A DNA stretch of 64,000 nt from contig NZ_JAPFGD010000008.1 of NCBI RefSeq assembly GCF_027257175.1, positions 186,001 through 250,000 of the forward strand. The letters are read 5' to 3'. Of the stretch, positions 46,299 through 59,238 are shown in pieces (within the stretch, counting starts at the first letter, position 1; the number at the start of each line of letters is the position of its first letter). The position numbers and the translations under genes are program-made. The notes below the pieces were generated by a model. It was given only the letters and a program-made list of their open reading frames with translations. It had not been told where the DNA came from and made no database searches. This DNA is from Castellaniella sp. S9 (GTDB lineage Bacteria > Pseudomonadota > Gammaproteobacteria > Burkholderiales > Burkholderiaceae_B).

Positions 46299-47621
46299 TC
46301 AGGGCTCGAATACGGCGATGGATTCAACGTGTGCCGTGTGCGGGAACATGTTCACCGCGCCCGCCGCCCGCAGCGTCCAGCCGCCGACGTGGTGCAGGAT
46401 GCCCGCATCGCGCGCCAGTGTGGCGGGATTGCAGGACACATACACGACGCGCTGGGGCCGCTCGTGCGGCGCCAGCGCGGACAGGGCATGTGCCAGGGCC
46501 AGCGCCCCCTCGCGCGGAGGATCGATCAGCATCCGGTCGAAACGGCCCAGGCCGCGCAGCCAGTCGGCATCGATCTCGAACAGGTCGAGCTCGGCAAACG
46601 ATGCGCGGCCATCCAGATTCTGGCGCGCCGCGTCCTCGCGGGCGCGCCGCACCAGGGCGGCACTGCCCTCGTACCCCACGACTTCGCGGGCCACCGTGGC
46701 CAGGGGCAGACTGAAATTGCCCAGGCCGCAGAACATGTCGGCGACCCGATCCGTGCCCTGCACCGCCAGCAGGCTCAGGGCGCGCGCGACCAGCGCCTGA
46801 TTGATGGTGGGATTGACCTGAGTGAAATCGGTCGGCCGGTAATGCATGCGCAGCCCGTAGGCCGGCAAGGCATAGGCCAGCCGGTCGGCGTCCGCCGGAT
46901 CGAGCGGATGGGCGCTGTCCGGCCCCTTGGGCTGCAGCCACCAGACCACCTCGTGCGCGCGCGCGAAGGCCCGCAATTGCTGCAGGTCCGCATCGACCAG
47001 GGGTTCGAGGTGGCGCAGGGACAGGACGGTGGCCTCGTCGCCGACCGCCACCTCGATCTGCGGGATGCGGTCGGGGCGCGACAGGCTTTCGACGAGCGCG
47101 CGCAGCGGCACGAGCAATGCGGAGACGTGCGGCGGCAGCACCAGGCACTGGCGGATGTCGGCCACATAGCTGCTGTTGCGCTCGCGAAAGCCCACCAGCA
47201 CCCCGCCTTTCTTGGGCACGAGCCGCACGGACAGGCGGGCGCGATGGCGGTAGCCGAAGTCGGGACCCTGCATGGCGGGCAGGATCTGTGCCGGCCGGAC
47301 CTTGCCGATGTGCGCCAGCGCATCCTCGAGCGCGCGCTGCTTGATCGCCATCTGAGCCGCCGGCGCCAAGTGCTGCATGGCGCAGCCCCCGCAAGTTCCA
47401 AAATGCGGACAGGGCGGCAAGGTGCGCTGTGACGAGGCCCGTACGACGCGGTCGATGCGCGCCTTGTCGAAGGACGGCTTGCGGCGCACGATGCGCGCCA
47501 GGATGCGTTCGCCCGGCAGGGCGCCCTCCACGAAGGCGACCTTGCCCTCGTGATGGGCGACGCCTTGTCCTTCAAGATCCAGCGATTCGATGTCCAGCAG
47601 CAGCGTGTGCGGGTCAGGCAT
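46299..47621 (-). CDS. rlmD: 23S rRNA (uracil-1939 C5) methyltransferase
   Basis: SAM-dependent RNA methyltransferase with a 4Fe-4S cluster, 440 residues. A TRAM-like N-terminal domain comes first; the cluster cysteines are visible in [15 protein letters not shown]; the SAM site is [16 protein letters not shown]; the catalytic Cys lies in [14 protein letters not shown]. It overlaps the exonuclease gene by eight bases, so translation is coupled. Confidence 0.96.
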   Translation of the reverse strand: MPDPHTLLLDIESLDLEGQGVAHHEGKVAFVEGALPGERILARIVRRKPSFDKARIDRVVRASSQRTLPPCPHFGTCGGCAMQHLAPAAQMAIKQRALEDALAHIGKVRPAQILPAMQGPDFGYRHRARLSVRLVPKKGGVLVGFRERNSSYVADIRQCLVLPPHVSALLVPLRALVESLSRPDRIPQIEVAVGDEATVLSLRHLEPLVDADLQQLRAFARAHEVVWWLQPKGPDSAHPLDPADADRLAYALPAYGLRMHYRPTDFTQVNPTINQALVARALSLLAVQGTDRVADMFCGLGNFSLPLATVAREVVGYEGSAALVRRAREDAARQNLDGRASFAELDLFEIDADWLRGLGRFDRMLIDPPREGALALAHALSALAPHERPQRVVYVSCNPATLARDAGILHHVGGWTLRAAGAVNMFPHTAHVESIAVFEP

Positions 47622-48393
47622 GGTCCCAGGCCGAAAGATATTCCCGCCAATGATCGGCCCCGCTCTCGCGCAGGGCGTCGCGCACCAGCTCGAGTTCCGC
47701 CTGGTAGGCCGTGGCGTCCAGATCGCCCTTGATCAGGCGATAGCGACAGTACACCAGCCAGGTGTTGACGACGTCGGTCTCGCAGTAGGCACGGACCTCG
47801 TCGCGGCGCCCTTCGTGCCAGGCCTGCCAGACCTGGCCGCCGTCCATGCCGAGCTTGCCCGGAAAGCCGCAGAGCTTGGCCAACTGGTCCAGGGGTGCAT
47901 TCGCGCGGCCATTGAACTTTGCCAGCACGTCCATCAGGTCGATGTGGCGATTGTGATAGCGGTTGAGGTAATTGTTGAACTTGAATTCGCGGTCGTCCTC
48001 GCCCGTATCCCAATAGCGCGGCGCCGCCACCCCGTGGATGAGGCTGCGGTAGTGCAGCACCGGCAGGTCGAAGCCCGAGCCGTTCCAGCTGACCAGGGTC
48101 GGCGTGTAGTGGCCGATGGTCTTGAAAAACCCGGCGATCAACACGTCCTCGGGATCCTCGGGGCGGCCCAGTGTCTTGACCCGGAAGCCCTGGTCGTCGC
48201 GGAACACGCAACCCACCACCGCGATCTTTTGCAGATGCAGCGGCAGGAAGTCATTGCCGTGGGATTCGCGCCGGGCCTCCAGGGCGGCCTCGATCAGGGC
48301 GGTGTCGCCCAGGTCCGACCATTGCGGATTCAGGCGCCGCAGGCCCTCGGCATCCGGAATGGTCTCGAGGTCGAAGACCAGCGTCGGGATCAT
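47614..48393 (-). CDS. Predicted 3'-5' exonuclease (PolB-like exonuclease family)
   Basis: DnaQ-superfamily nuclease of 259 residues. The DEDD motifs are visible: FDLETIPD (ExoI), [15 protein letters not shown] (ExoII) and [16 protein letters not shown] (ExoIII, with a Tyr). It matches the family described as related to the proofreading domain of PolB. Its cellular job is not established. The ATG at 48391-48393 overlaps the nlpD stop (ATGA). It takes the position that rpoS has after nlpD in many proteobacteria. Confidence 0.88.
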   Translation of the reverse strand: MIPTLVFDLETIPDAEGLRRLNPQWSDLGDTALIEAALEARRESHGNDFLPLHLQKIAVVGCVFRDDQGFRVKTLGRPEDPEDVLIAGFFKTIGHYTPTLVSWNGSGFDLPVLHYRSLIHGVAAPRYWDTGEDDREFKFNNYLNRYHNRHIDLMDVLAKFNGRANAPLDQLAKLCGFPGKLGMDGGQVWQAWHEGRRDEVRAYCETDVVNTWLVYCRYRLIKGDLDATAYQAELELVRDALRESGADHWREYLSAWDHA

Positions 48394-49205
48394 CGGGCCG
48401 GCAGGTAGGACAGCGGATTGACCGGCGTACCGCGCCGGCGGATCTCGAAGTGCAGGCGCGGTGAACTGGTGTCGCTCTGGCCGACCGTGGCGATCTTGGC
48501 GCCTTTCTTGACGGTTTCGCCGGTCTTGACCAACAGCGACTGGTTGTGCGCGTACGCCGTGATGAAGCCATTGCTGTGGCCCAGCAGGATCAGGTTGCCC
48601 AGGCCGCGCACGCCGTTGCCCGCGTACATGACCTTGCCGTCGGCGGCGGCCTGCACCGGCGCGCCGATCGGCCCCTCGATGTCGATGCCCTTGGTGGTGG
48701 TGTTGAACCCCTGGATGATCTTGCCGGTGGCCGGCCATCCCCACGCGATGATCCCGGCGTCGCTGGCGCGCGCCGCGGTGTCGGAGGATGCGGAATCGCT
48801 GGCCGACGGCGTCTGGACGGGCGTCACGGGGATCGGCGTGGCCGAGGATCCGCCCTGGGAACCGCCCGCCGGCATGGGCGTGCCGCCGTCCAGTCGCAGC
48901 ACCTGGCCGATGGCCAGTTGCGAGGGATTGCTGATGTTATTGAGCTGGCTGAGGCGGGCGACCTCCATGCCGTGCGCCTGCGCGATCTTGTAGAGCGTGT
49001 CGCCGGGCTTGACCACATAGGTGCCGCTGGCCGACTGCCCGGCCGCCGGCGCGGTGGATTGATCGGCCACCGGCGCACGCTCGGAGCGCGAGGCGCAACC
49101 CGCCAGCAAAGCCGTTGCAAACAGTGCGGCCAGCACCAGCGGGCGAGCGCCGCGGCGCCGGGTGTCGATGAGTGGAGCGCCTGTCGCAAACGTCCCTACA
49201 TGCAT
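48390..49205 (-). CDS. nlpD: LysM/M23 murein hydrolase activator lipoprotein
   Basis: Outer-membrane lipoprotein of 271 residues. The signal peptide ends LLAGCASRS (lipobox Cys). A LysM domain (about 55-100; YVVKPGDTLYKIAQAHGM) and a C-terminal LytM domain (about 150-268) follow. In the LytM domain the first zinc His is lost (KGIDIEGP instead of HxGxD) while RLHFEIRRRG is kept; this is the degenerate pattern of E. coli NlpD, which activates amidase AmiC instead of cutting itself. The ATG at 49203-49205 has AAGGAG. It follows pcm by ten bases in a surE-pcm-nlpD string. Confidence 0.94.
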   Translation of the reverse strand: MHVGTFATGAPLIDTRRRGARPLVLAALFATALLAGCASRSERAPVADQSTAPAAGQSASGTYVVKPGDTLYKIAQAHGMEVARLSQLNNISNPSQLAIGQVLRLDGGTPMPAGGSQGGSSATPIPVTPVQTPSASDSASSDTAARASDAGIIAWGWPATGKIIQGFNTTTKGIDIEGPIGAPVQAAADGKVMYAGNGVRGLGNLILLGHSNGFITAYAHNQSLLVKTGETVKKGAKIATVGQSDTSSPRLHFEIRRRGTPVNPLSYLPAR

Positions 49206-49215
49206 GAAAATCTCC

Positions 49216-50043
49216 TTAGGGCTGCGTGCCGGGACGCAGCGGTACGAATCGGACATCCTCGAGTTCCTGTCGCCGCCATGAGGCGGGGCCGGTGCGCTCG
49301 ATCAGAATGAGCTTCTGCCGGGAGGCGCCTTCGGGTGCGATCAAGCGCGCGCCGATGGCCAGCTGTTCCAGCAAGGTCTCAGGGATTTTAACCCCGGCGG
49401 CAGCCACCACAATGCCATCGAAAGGCGCATGGTGCGCAAGCCCCCGCATCCCGTCGCCGAACGACAGCCGCACCCGGCCGCGTGCGCGCGCATGCGCGAG
49501 ATTCCGCCGCGCCTGCTCGTACAGGCCGCGCACGCGTTCGACGGCAAAGACCTCGGGCACGAATTGGGCCAGCACCGCAGCCTGATAACCGCAGCCCGCG
49601 CCGACCTCGAGCACCCGGGAAGGATCGCGCCCCTGGCACATCACCGACAGCATATACGCAACCACCCAGGGCTGGGAAATCGTCTGGCCAAAACCGATCG
49701 GCAGCGCCGCATCCTCGTAGGCGCGGCTCGCCAGGCCCTGGTCCACGAATTCGTGCCGGGCAACCGCCTGCATGGCGGCCAGGACGCGCGCATCGCCGAT
49801 GCCCTGTTCGCGCAGGCGCTGGACCATGAGGGCGCGCAGGCGGTCGGAGTTGAGGCCCAGGTTGGACGATGGCGACGCCACGGACGGCGCGGGGGCCGCC
49901 GGCACCGGCGGAACGAAGGGCCGCGGACCGTGGATCCGGGTATTGCTGTTGGCGGGGGAATAGCCCGGCCCCGGACCGGGGCCGGCGGACGGCCCCCGGG
50001 CCGCGCGTCCGGGCTTGTCGAAAGGATGCCGGGCCTTGCTCAC
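49216..50043 (-). CDS. pcm: Protein-L-isoaspartate O-methyltransferase
   Basis: Repairs isomerised Asp/Asn residues with SAM. From the GTG at 50041-50043, which overlaps the surE stop, the product is 275 residues. The first 70 are a Pro/Gly/Ala-rich extension, then come the family motifs [21 protein letters not shown] and the SAM site [17 protein letters not shown]. coli Pcm is 208 residues, so the extension is extra; later in-frame starts before the conserved core (for example the Met of [13 protein letters not shown]) are possible. In an operon with surE and nlpD. Confidence 0.92.
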   Translation of the reverse strand: MSKARHPFDKPGRAARGPSAGPGPGPGYSPANSNTRIHGPRPFVPPVPAAPAPSVASPSSNLGLNSDRLRALMVQRLREQGIGDARVLAAMQAVARHEFVDQGLASRAYEDAALPIGFGQTISQPWVVAYMLSVMCQGRDPSRVLEVGAGCGYQAAVLAQFVPEVFAVERVRGLYEQARRNLAHARARGRVRLSFGDGMRGLAHHAPFDGIVVAAAGVKIPETLLEQLAIGARLIAPEGASRQKLILIERTGPASWRRQELEDVRFVPLRPGTQP

Positions 50044-50786
50044 AGGCGCGCCGTCCAGTCGTGGATCGCCGCCAGCTGCTCGTGGTGCGTCAGGTCCAGG
50101 CGCAGCGGGGTCATCGAGACCGCGTTGTTCTCGATCGCGCCGAAGTCGGTGCCGTCGAGCCCGTCGAGCGCGCGCCCGACCGGGCCGATCCAGTAGACCG
50201 GGTCGCCGTACGGCGTGGTGCTGCGGATGACGGGCTCTGCGGGATGCCGCCGGCCCAGGCGGGTCGTGCGGAATCCGGCCAGGGCCTCGTAGGGCACCGG
50301 CGGAATGTTCACATTCAGCAGCAGGGGATCTTGCCAGGGCTCGCGCTGGAACAGGGTGACGAGATCGCGCGCGACGCGCGTCGCGCAATCCAGGTGCCGC
50401 CATTCGCGCTGGACCAGGGAGAACGCCATCGAGGGAATGCCGAACAGGAAGCCTTCGCTGGCCGCCGCGACGGTGCCGGAATACAAGGTGTCCTCGCCCA
50501 TGTTGGCGCCGTTGTTGATGCCGGACACCAGCAGGTCGGGACGGAAATCCAGCAGGCCCGTCAAAGCGATGTGCACGCAGTCCGACGGCGTGCCGTTGAC
50601 GAAATAGAAGCCGTTGGCCGCCTGCCGCACCGACAGCGGCCGACGCAGCGTCAGGGAGTTGGAGGAGCCGCTGCAATTGGTCTCGGGCGAAACCACGGTG
50701 ATCTCGCCGAAATCCCGCAGTGCCTCGGCCAGCGCCTCGACCCCGGGCGCATTGTAGCCATCGTCGTTGGAGACCAGAATCCGCAT
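50040..50786 (-). CDS. surE: 5'/3'-nucleotidase SurE
   Basis: Stationary-phase survival phosphatase for nucleoside monophosphates, 248 residues. The N-terminal metal site is [15 protein letters not shown], with Ser/Asn ligands in [14 protein letters not shown] and [23 protein letters not shown]. The ATG is at 50784-50786. A -10-like TACAAT (50828-50833 on the minus strand) lies about 42 bases upstream. It heads the surE-pcm-nlpD-exonuclease-rlmD string. Confidence 0.97.
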   Translation of the reverse strand: MRILVSNDDGYNAPGVEALAEALRDFGEITVVSPETNCSGSSNSLTLRRPLSVRQAANGFYFVNGTPSDCVHIALTGLLDFRPDLLVSGINNGANMGEDTLYSGTVAAASEGFLFGIPSMAFSLVQREWRHLDCATRVARDLVTLFQREPWQDPLLLNVNIPPVPYEALAGFRTTRLGRRHPAEPVIRSTTPYGDPVYWIGPVGRALDGLDGTDFGAIENNAVSMTPLRLDLTHHEQLAAIHDWTARL

Positions 50787-50865
50787 CGCGCCCTTCCATT
50801 TTTCGAATCAAACCAGACGTAGCGAATTGTACCCAAGGACGATGACGGATTGGATGGCCGCCGGT

Positions 50866-50871
50866 TAGAAT
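50866..50871 (+). promoter_or_regulatory. Candidate -10 (TAGAAT) for plsY
   Basis: TAGAAT at 50866-50871, five of six consensus bases, 34 bases before the plsY ATG; ATGACG at 50842-50847 could be the -35 with an 18-base spacer. The divergent surE promoter (TACAAT) lies within the same 119-base gap. Confidence 0.4.
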
Positions 50872-50905
50872 GGCCGCCACACCACAACCCCGATCGTTCA
50901 GCGCC

Positions 50906-51547
50906 ATGTCCAGCCTATCCGCCGCCACCGCAGTCGTCATCGTCCTGATCCTGGGATACCTGATCGGCTCGGTCTCGTTCGCGGTGCTGGTCAGCCGGAC
51001 GATGGGCTTGCGCGATCCGCGCAGTTTCGGCTCGGGCAACCCCGGCGCCACCAACGTCCTGCGCAGCGGCAACAAGACCGCCGCCATCCTCACGCTGCTG
51101 GGCGACGCCGCCAAAGGCTGGGTCGCCGTCATGCTGGCCGCCTGGGCGGCGCGCGCGGGTCTGGCGCCCGAGGCGGCCGTGCCCTGGACCGGCCTGGCCG
51201 CCTTCATCGGCCACCTCTATCCCGTGTTCCTGCGCTTCAAGGGCGGCAAGGGCGTCGCCACGGCGCTGGGCGTGTTGCTGGCGCTGCAGCCCTGGCTGGC
51301 TGCGGCGACGGTGGCCACCTGGGTGATCGTCCTCACCATCACGCGCTACGTGTCGCTCGCCTCGATCGTGGCGGCGATTTTTGCGCTGTGCTACTACATC
51401 CTCGGCGGCGGCGTGGCCTGGCGCACCGACACCGCCACCGGGGTGGTGGTCGCGGCGTTGGCCGTGCTGCTGATCATGCGCCACGGTCCCAATATCTCGC
51501 GGCTGCTCGCGGGCAAGGAAAACCGGCTGGGGGCCAAGAAAAAATAA
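50906..51547 (+). CDS. plsY: Glycerol-3-phosphate acyltransferase PlsY
   Basis: Inner-membrane acyltransferase using acyl-phosphate in phospholipid synthesis. The 213-residue protein has five hydrophobic segments and the three PlsY motifs: [16 protein letters not shown], the glycine-rich [12 protein letters not shown], and a C-terminal region ending [22 protein letters not shown]. The ATG at 50906 ([11 protein letters not shown]) is chosen over an in-frame one 36 bases upstream, which adds a non-hydrophobic leader. It converges with tsaD. Confidence 0.97.
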   Translation: MSSLSAATAVVIVLILGYLIGSVSFAVLVSRTMGLRDPRSFGSGNPGATNVLRSGNKTAAILTLLGDAAKGWVAVMLAAWAARAGLAPEAAVPWTGLAAFIGHLYPVFLRFKGGKGVATALGVLLALQPWLAAATVATWVIVLTITRYVSLASIVAAIFALCYYILGGGVAWRTDTATGVVVAALAVLLIMRHGPNISRLLAGKENRLGAKKK

Positions 51548-51581
51548 TCGGGCGGCAGCGTCCGGCCCCCGCCCCTGCGCC

Positions 51582-52625
51582 TCAAGCAACGCAGACGTCT
51601 CGCAGATCCCAACGCGGGCGCACGGCGAAGGACGCCTCGCCCGTCTCCGATTCGACCAGTCCGGCGCGCACGCGCAGGGCGGCCGCCCAGGCGATCATGG
51701 CGCCGTTGTCGGTGCACAGGTGCAGCGGCGGAAAGAACACCTCGCCGTGCAGGGCCGGCATGGCCTGCCGCAGGCGTTCGCGCAGAGGGCGGTTGGCGCC
51801 GACGCCGCCGGCCACCACCAGGGTGCGCAGGCCGGTCTGGCGCAGGGCCGCCAGTGATTTGGCGGCCAGCACATCGACGATGGCGGCCTCGGTGGCGGCA
51901 GCCAGGTCCGCCACCGCGCCGGGATCGGGTGGCGCGCCGTCCGTGCCGCTCAGCGTCTTCATGCGCGTGAGGACGGCGGTCTTCAGGCCGCTGAAGCTGA
52001 AATCCAGGTCGCCGCTGTGCAGCATCGGCCGCGGCAGCGCATATGCGCCCGGGTCGCCGCGCTCGGCCAGGCGCGAGAGCTCCGGTCCGCCGGGGTATCC
52101 CAGGCCCATGAGCTTGGCGCTCTTGTCGAAGGCCTCGCCCGCCGCATCATCCAGGGTTTCGCCCAGCAGCTCGTAGCGCCCGACGCCATCGACCCGCATC
52201 AGTTGCGTATGTCCGCCGGACACCAGCAGCGCGACGAAAGGAAACGCGGGGGCGGGCTCGGCCAGCAGCGGCGAGAGCAAATGGCCTTCCAGGTGATGAA
52301 TGGGAATCGCCGGCACGCCGCGCCCCCAGGCGAAGGCGTTGGCGAAGCTTGCGCCCACCAGCAAGGCGCCAGCCAGGCCGGGCCCCGCCGTATAGGCGAC
52401 GGCATCCACGTCCGCCATGTCCAATCCGGCGCGCGACAGGGCCTCACGGGTCAGCGGCACGACCCGGCGGATGTGATCGCGCGAGGCCAGCTCGGGCACC
52501 ACGCCGCCGTATTCCCGGTGCATGGCGACCTGGCTGTGCAAGGCATGCGACAACAGGCCGCGCTCGGTGCAGACGACGGCGACGCCGGTCTCGTCGCAAG
52601 AGCTTTCGAATCCGATGATAATCAT
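51582..52625 (-). CDS. tsaD: tRNA threonylcarbamoyladenosine synthase component TsaD
   Basis: Transfers the threonylcarbamoyl group to A37 of ANN-decoding tRNAs, together with TsaB and TsaE. The 347 residues begin [18 protein letters not shown]; the metal-binding His pair lies in [13 protein letters not shown], and ASP-kinase-fold motifs include [10 protein letters not shown] and [16 protein letters not shown]. The ATG is at 52623-52625. It is divergent from the NCS2 permease, with 87 bases between. Confidence 0.97.
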   Translation of the reverse strand: MIIIGFESSCDETGVAVVCTERGLLSHALHSQVAMHREYGGVVPELASRDHIRRVVPLTREALSRAGLDMADVDAVAYTAGPGLAGALLVGASFANAFAWGRGVPAIPIHHLEGHLLSPLLAEPAPAFPFVALLVSGGHTQLMRVDGVGRYELLGETLDDAAGEAFDKSAKLMGLGYPGGPELSRLAERGDPGAYALPRPMLHSGDLDFSFSGLKTAVLTRMKTLSGTDGAPPDPGAVADLAAATEAAIVDVLAAKSLAALRQTGLRTLVVAGGVGANRPLRERLRQAMPALHGEVFFPPLHLCTDNGAMIAWAAALRVRAGLVESETGEASFAVRPRWDLRDVCVA

Positions 52626-52638
52626 GCGCGCAGTGTAC

Positions 52639-52664
52639 AACCGTTGGTGAAACGGTTTTAGAAT
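52639..52664 (+). promoter_or_regulatory. Palindrome abutting the NCS2 permease promoter
   Basis: AACCGTT (52639-52645) and AACGGTT (52651-52657) are perfect inverted repeats separated by five bases. A -10-like TAGAAT starts two bases later (52659-52664) on the plus strand, 48 bases before the permease start. It sits in the gap between tsaD and the permease. A repressor site or a short hairpin are both possible. Confidence 0.45.
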
Positions 52665-52712
52665 GCATCTGCGGCAAGACAGTGAACAACAACCACCCGC
52701 CAAAGGAGCATC

Positions 52713-54005
<1,293 letters not shown>

Positions 54006-54010
54006 ATCAA

Positions 54011-54060
54011 GGGGGCCGCTTGCAAGATCGGCCCCCATCCCCATATGCTCCTCATGGGGA
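54011..54060 (+). terminator. Tandem hairpins after the purine permease gene
   Basis: GGGGGCC (54011-54017) pairs with GGCCCCC (54030-54036), and immediately after it TCCCCAT (54038-54044) pairs with ATGGGGA (54054-54060). Both stems are perfect over seven bases. They lie six bases after the permease stop and 44 before the thioredoxin-like ATG. A terminator or processing site is likely. Confidence 0.6.
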
Positions 54061-54103
54061 GACTCCACGCGAGATCCCGCCGTTTCCCAACCGAGGAGCC
54101 TCA

Positions 54104-54475
54104 ATGAGCACCATCGAACTGACCCAAGACACCTTTCAGGACGCCACCCAGGCCGAGAAACCCCTCATCATCGATTTCTGGGCGCCGTGGTGCGGCCCCT
54201 GCCGCAGCTTCGCCCCGGTCTTCGAATCCGCGGCCGAGCAGCATCCCGACGTCACCTTCGCCAAGATCAACACCGAGGACCAGCAGGAGCTGGCTGCCGC
54301 CTTGCGCATCCGCTCGATTCCCACGCTGATGGTGTTCCGCGAAAACGTGCTGCTGTTCCAGCAGGCGGGTGCGCTGTCGGCCGCCCAGCTCGAAGAACTC
54401 GTGACCCAGGTCAAGGCGGTCGACATGTCGCAGGTGCACGCCGAGATCGCGGCCCAGGAAGGCAAGCCGCACTAA
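54104..54475 (+). CDS. Thioredoxin-like protein
   Basis: Cytosolic thiol-disulfide protein of 123 residues with the classical active site FWAPWCGPCRSF near residue 30 and the cis-proline region RSIPTLMVF. The last 15 residues (VHAEIAAQEGKPH) extend past the normal thioredoxin fold of about 108 residues. It is not followed by rho, as trxA is in E. coli, so it may be a second thioredoxin. The ATG at 54104 has GAGGAG upstream. It stands alone between the tandem hairpins and the convergent yigZ-like gene. Confidence 0.9.
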   Translation: MSTIELTQDTFQDATQAEKPLIIDFWAPWCGPCRSFAPVFESAAEQHPDVTFAKINTEDQQELAAALRIRSIPTLMVFRENVLLFQQAGALSAAQLEELVTQVKAVDMSQVHAEIAAQEGKPH

Positions 54476-54486
54476 GCAGCCCGCGC

Positions 54487-55089
54487 TCAGGCCTCGGGCG
54501 CCTCGTCCAGAGGGGCCCAGGTCCCGCGGCCGCGCGTCAGATCCCTGTACAGGGCCTCGAGGTTCGCGCAGCGTGCGGCCTCGATGGCCAGCGTCCAGCT
54601 GACGCCGTCGCCCCCGTAGGCTTCGTCCTCGAACCGCGCGCCGGCCTCCAACAGACGGACGCGCACGCGTTCCATGTCGCTGAAGCCGCAATCGCACCGT
54701 ATCCGGCGCTCTTCCACCCACGGCGCCTTGTCCGCCAGGCGCAGGCACTGGGCGGCAACGCCGCCATAGGCCCGCGCCAGGCCGCCGGTGCCCAGCTTGA
54801 TGCCGCCGAACCAGCGCGTCACCATCACCGCCACGCGGTCGCAGTCCTGTCCGTCGATCGCCTGCAGGATCGGCCGGCCGGCGGTCCCGCCCGGTTCACC
54901 GTCGTCGTGAAAACGATAGGCCTGGCCAATGCGCCACGCCCAGCAATTGTGGCTGGCCTGGAGCTGGCGCGTGGCCGCCAGAAAGGCGGCGACCTCGTCG
55001 GCGCTGCGCACGGGGGCCGCCACCGCCAGGAAGCGGCTCTTGCGGATCTCCTCCTCGTATTGCGCGACGCCGCCGAGGACGAACGCCAT
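54487..55089 (-). CDS. YigZ/IMPACT family protein
   Basis: A 200-residue protein of the UPF0029/IMPACT family: KSRFLAVAAPV, NCWAWRIG and GEPGGTAGRPILQAI are the conserved stretches, with VMVTRWFGGIKLGTGGLARAYGG following. A C-terminal ferredoxin-like domain completes the fold. Eukaryotic IMPACT modulates GCN2; the bacterial role is unresolved. Its start follows the stop of the ABC-F gene by ten bases, so it is probably co-transcribed. Confidence 0.9.
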   Translation of the reverse strand: MAFVLGGVAQYEEEIRKSRFLAVAAPVRSADEVAAFLAATRQLQASHNCWAWRIGQAYRFHDDGEPGGTAGRPILQAIDGQDCDRVAVMVTRWFGGIKLGTGGLARAYGGVAAQCLRLADKAPWVEERRIRCDCGFSDMERVRVRLLEAGARFEDEAYGGDGVSWTLAIEAARCANLEALYRDLTRGRGTWAPLDEAPEA

Positions 55090-55099
55090 GCTGCCGGCC

Positions 55100-56701
55100 T
55101 CAGGCCTCGATGCCCCTGGAGGACAGGTATTCGTCGTAGGTCCCCGGGTAATCGATGAGCTGGCCTTCGGGCAGGATCTCGATCACGCGGGTGGCCACGC
55201 CCGACACGAACTGGCGGTCGTGCGAGACGAACACCAGGGTGCCCTGGTACTGCTCGAGGGCGTACTGCAGGGACTCGATGGACTCCATGTCGAGGTGGTT
55301 CGTCGGCTCGTCGAGCAGCATGACATTGTGGCGGCCCAGCATCAGGCGGCCGAAGCTCATGCGGTTCTTTTCCCCGCCCGACAGCACGCGCACCGCCTTG
55401 GAAATCTCGTCGCCCGAGAACAGCAGGCGGCCCAGCACCGAACGGATGGCCTGGTCCTCGTCACCGGGCTGGCGGTAGTCGCTCAGCCAGTCGAACAAGT
55501 CGCGGTCCGAATCGAACTGGTCCGAGACGTCCTGGGCCATGGTGCCGAGGTCGGCGTTTTCCGACCAGCGCACGCTGCCCTCATCGGGCGCCAGGTTGCC
55601 GGCCAGCAGGCGCAGCAGCGTGGTCTTGCCCACGCCGTTGGCGCCGATGATGGCGACCTTCTGGCCGGCCTCGATCATGGTCGACAGGCCGTCGATGATC
55701 GGCCGATCGTAGGCCTTGGACAAGTCCTCGATGTGCGCGGCCTGGCGATGCAGGACCTTGTTCACCTCGAAGCGGATGTAGGGATTCTGGCGCGAGGAAG
55801 GCTTCACCACCACGGTCTCGGCCTTGATCCGGTCGATCTGTTTCAGGCGCGAGGTCGCCTGGCGCGACTTGGACTTGTTGGCCGAGAAGCGCCGCACGAA
55901 ATCCTGCAGTTCGGTGACCCGTTCCTTGGCGCGCGCATTGGCCGCCACCTGGCGCTCGCGCGCCTGGGTCGAGGCCAGCATGTAATCGTCGTAGTTGCCG
56001 GGATAGACACGCAGCTCGCCATAGTCCAGATCGGCCATGTGCGTGCAGACCTGGTTCAGGAAGTGGCGGTCGTGGCTGATGATGATCATCGTGCTGTCGT
56101 ACTCGTTGAGCACGTTCTCGAGCCAGCGGATCGTGTTGATGTCCAGGTTGTTGGTGGGTTCGTCGAGCAGCAGCACGTCCGGGTTGGAAAACAGCGCCTG
56201 GGCCAGCAGCACACGCAGCTTCCAGCCGGGGGCGATCTCGCGCATCGGCAGTTCGTGCTGTTCGACCGGGATCTCGAGTCCCAGCAGCAGTTCGCCGGCG
56301 CGCGCCTCGGCGGTGTAGCCGTCGTACTCGGCAAAGCGCGCCTCGAGTTCGGCGGCGCGCATGTAGTCGTCCTCGGTGGCCTCGGGATCGGCATAGATCG
56401 CATCGCGCTCGCTCATGACCCGCCACATCTCGACGTGGCCCATCATGACGACGTCCAGCACACGGACGTCTTCGAAGGCGAACTGGTCCTGGCGCAGCTT
56501 GCCCAGGCGCAGGCCGGGCTCCAGCGAGACATTGCCTGAAGTGGGCTCGAGGTCACCGCCGATGATCTTCATCAGCGTGGATTTCCCCGAGCCATTGGCG
56601 CCGATGAGGCCATAGCGGTTGCCGTCGCCGAACTTGACGCTGACGTTCTCGAACAGGGGTTTGCTGCCGAACTGGATCGTAAGGTTTGCGGTGGATATCA
56701 C
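55100..56701 (-). CDS. ABC-F family ATPase (YbiT-like)
   Basis: Ribosome-associated ATPase of 533 residues with two ABC domains and no membrane part. Walker A motifs are [16 protein letters not shown] and [16 protein letters not shown]; signatures are near [15 protein letters not shown] and [16 protein letters not shown]; Walker B motifs are [12 protein letters not shown] and [12 protein letters not shown]. The linker between domains is moderate. The sequence is nearest to E. coli YbiT, so action on ribosomes (translation-factor-like) is expected. Starts with GTG at 56699-56701; no clear Shine-Dalgarno. Confidence 0.95.
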   Translation of the reverse strand: MISTANLTIQFGSKPLFENVSVKFGDGNRYGLIGANGSGKSTLMKIIGGDLEPTSGNVSLEPGLRLGKLRQDQFAFEDVRVLDVVMMGHVEMWRVMSERDAIYADPEATEDDYMRAAELEARFAEYDGYTAEARAGELLLGLEIPVEQHELPMREIAPGWKLRVLLAQALFSNPDVLLLDEPTNNLDINTIRWLENVLNEYDSTMIIISHDRHFLNQVCTHMADLDYGELRVYPGNYDDYMLASTQARERQVAANARAKERVTELQDFVRRFSANKSKSRQATSRLKQIDRIKAETVVVKPSSRQNPYIRFEVNKVLHRQAAHIEDLSKAYDRPIIDGLSTMIEAGQKVAIIGANGVGKTTLLRLLAGNLAPDEGSVRWSENADLGTMAQDVSDQFDSDRDLFDWLSDYRQPGDEDQAIRSVLGRLLFSGDEISKAVRVLSGGEKNRMSFGRLMLGRHNVMLLDEPTNHLDMESIESLQYALEQYQGTLVFVSHDRQFVSGVATRVIEILPEGQLIDYPGTYDEYLSSRGIEA

Positions 56702-56732
56702 GGTTGCGGATCTTGCTGGAGGAATCAGGATA

Positions 56733-56751
56733 ACCTGCTAGTGTAGCAGGT
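56733..56751. terminator. Perfect 8-bp hairpin between ldcA and the ABC-F gene
   Basis: ACCTGCTA (56733-56740) and TAGCAGGT (56744-56751) are exact reverse complements around a three-base loop. On the minus strand it follows the LdcA stop by 34 bases and is followed by TTATCCT. It may terminate the upstream transcript, or be an operator for the ABC-F gene, whose start is 32 bases further on. Confidence 0.55.
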
Positions 56752-56785
56752 GCGGCCCAGGCATCCCCCCCTGCCCCTTGCCACC

Positions 56786-59234
<2,449 letters not shown>

Positions 59235-59238
59235 ATGC

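Noticed and set aside
52639-52664. PurR box upstream of the purine permease
   Set aside because: GAAACGGTTT only partly resembles the consensus, its centre has one base too many, and a LacI-type PurR is not expected in this lineage.
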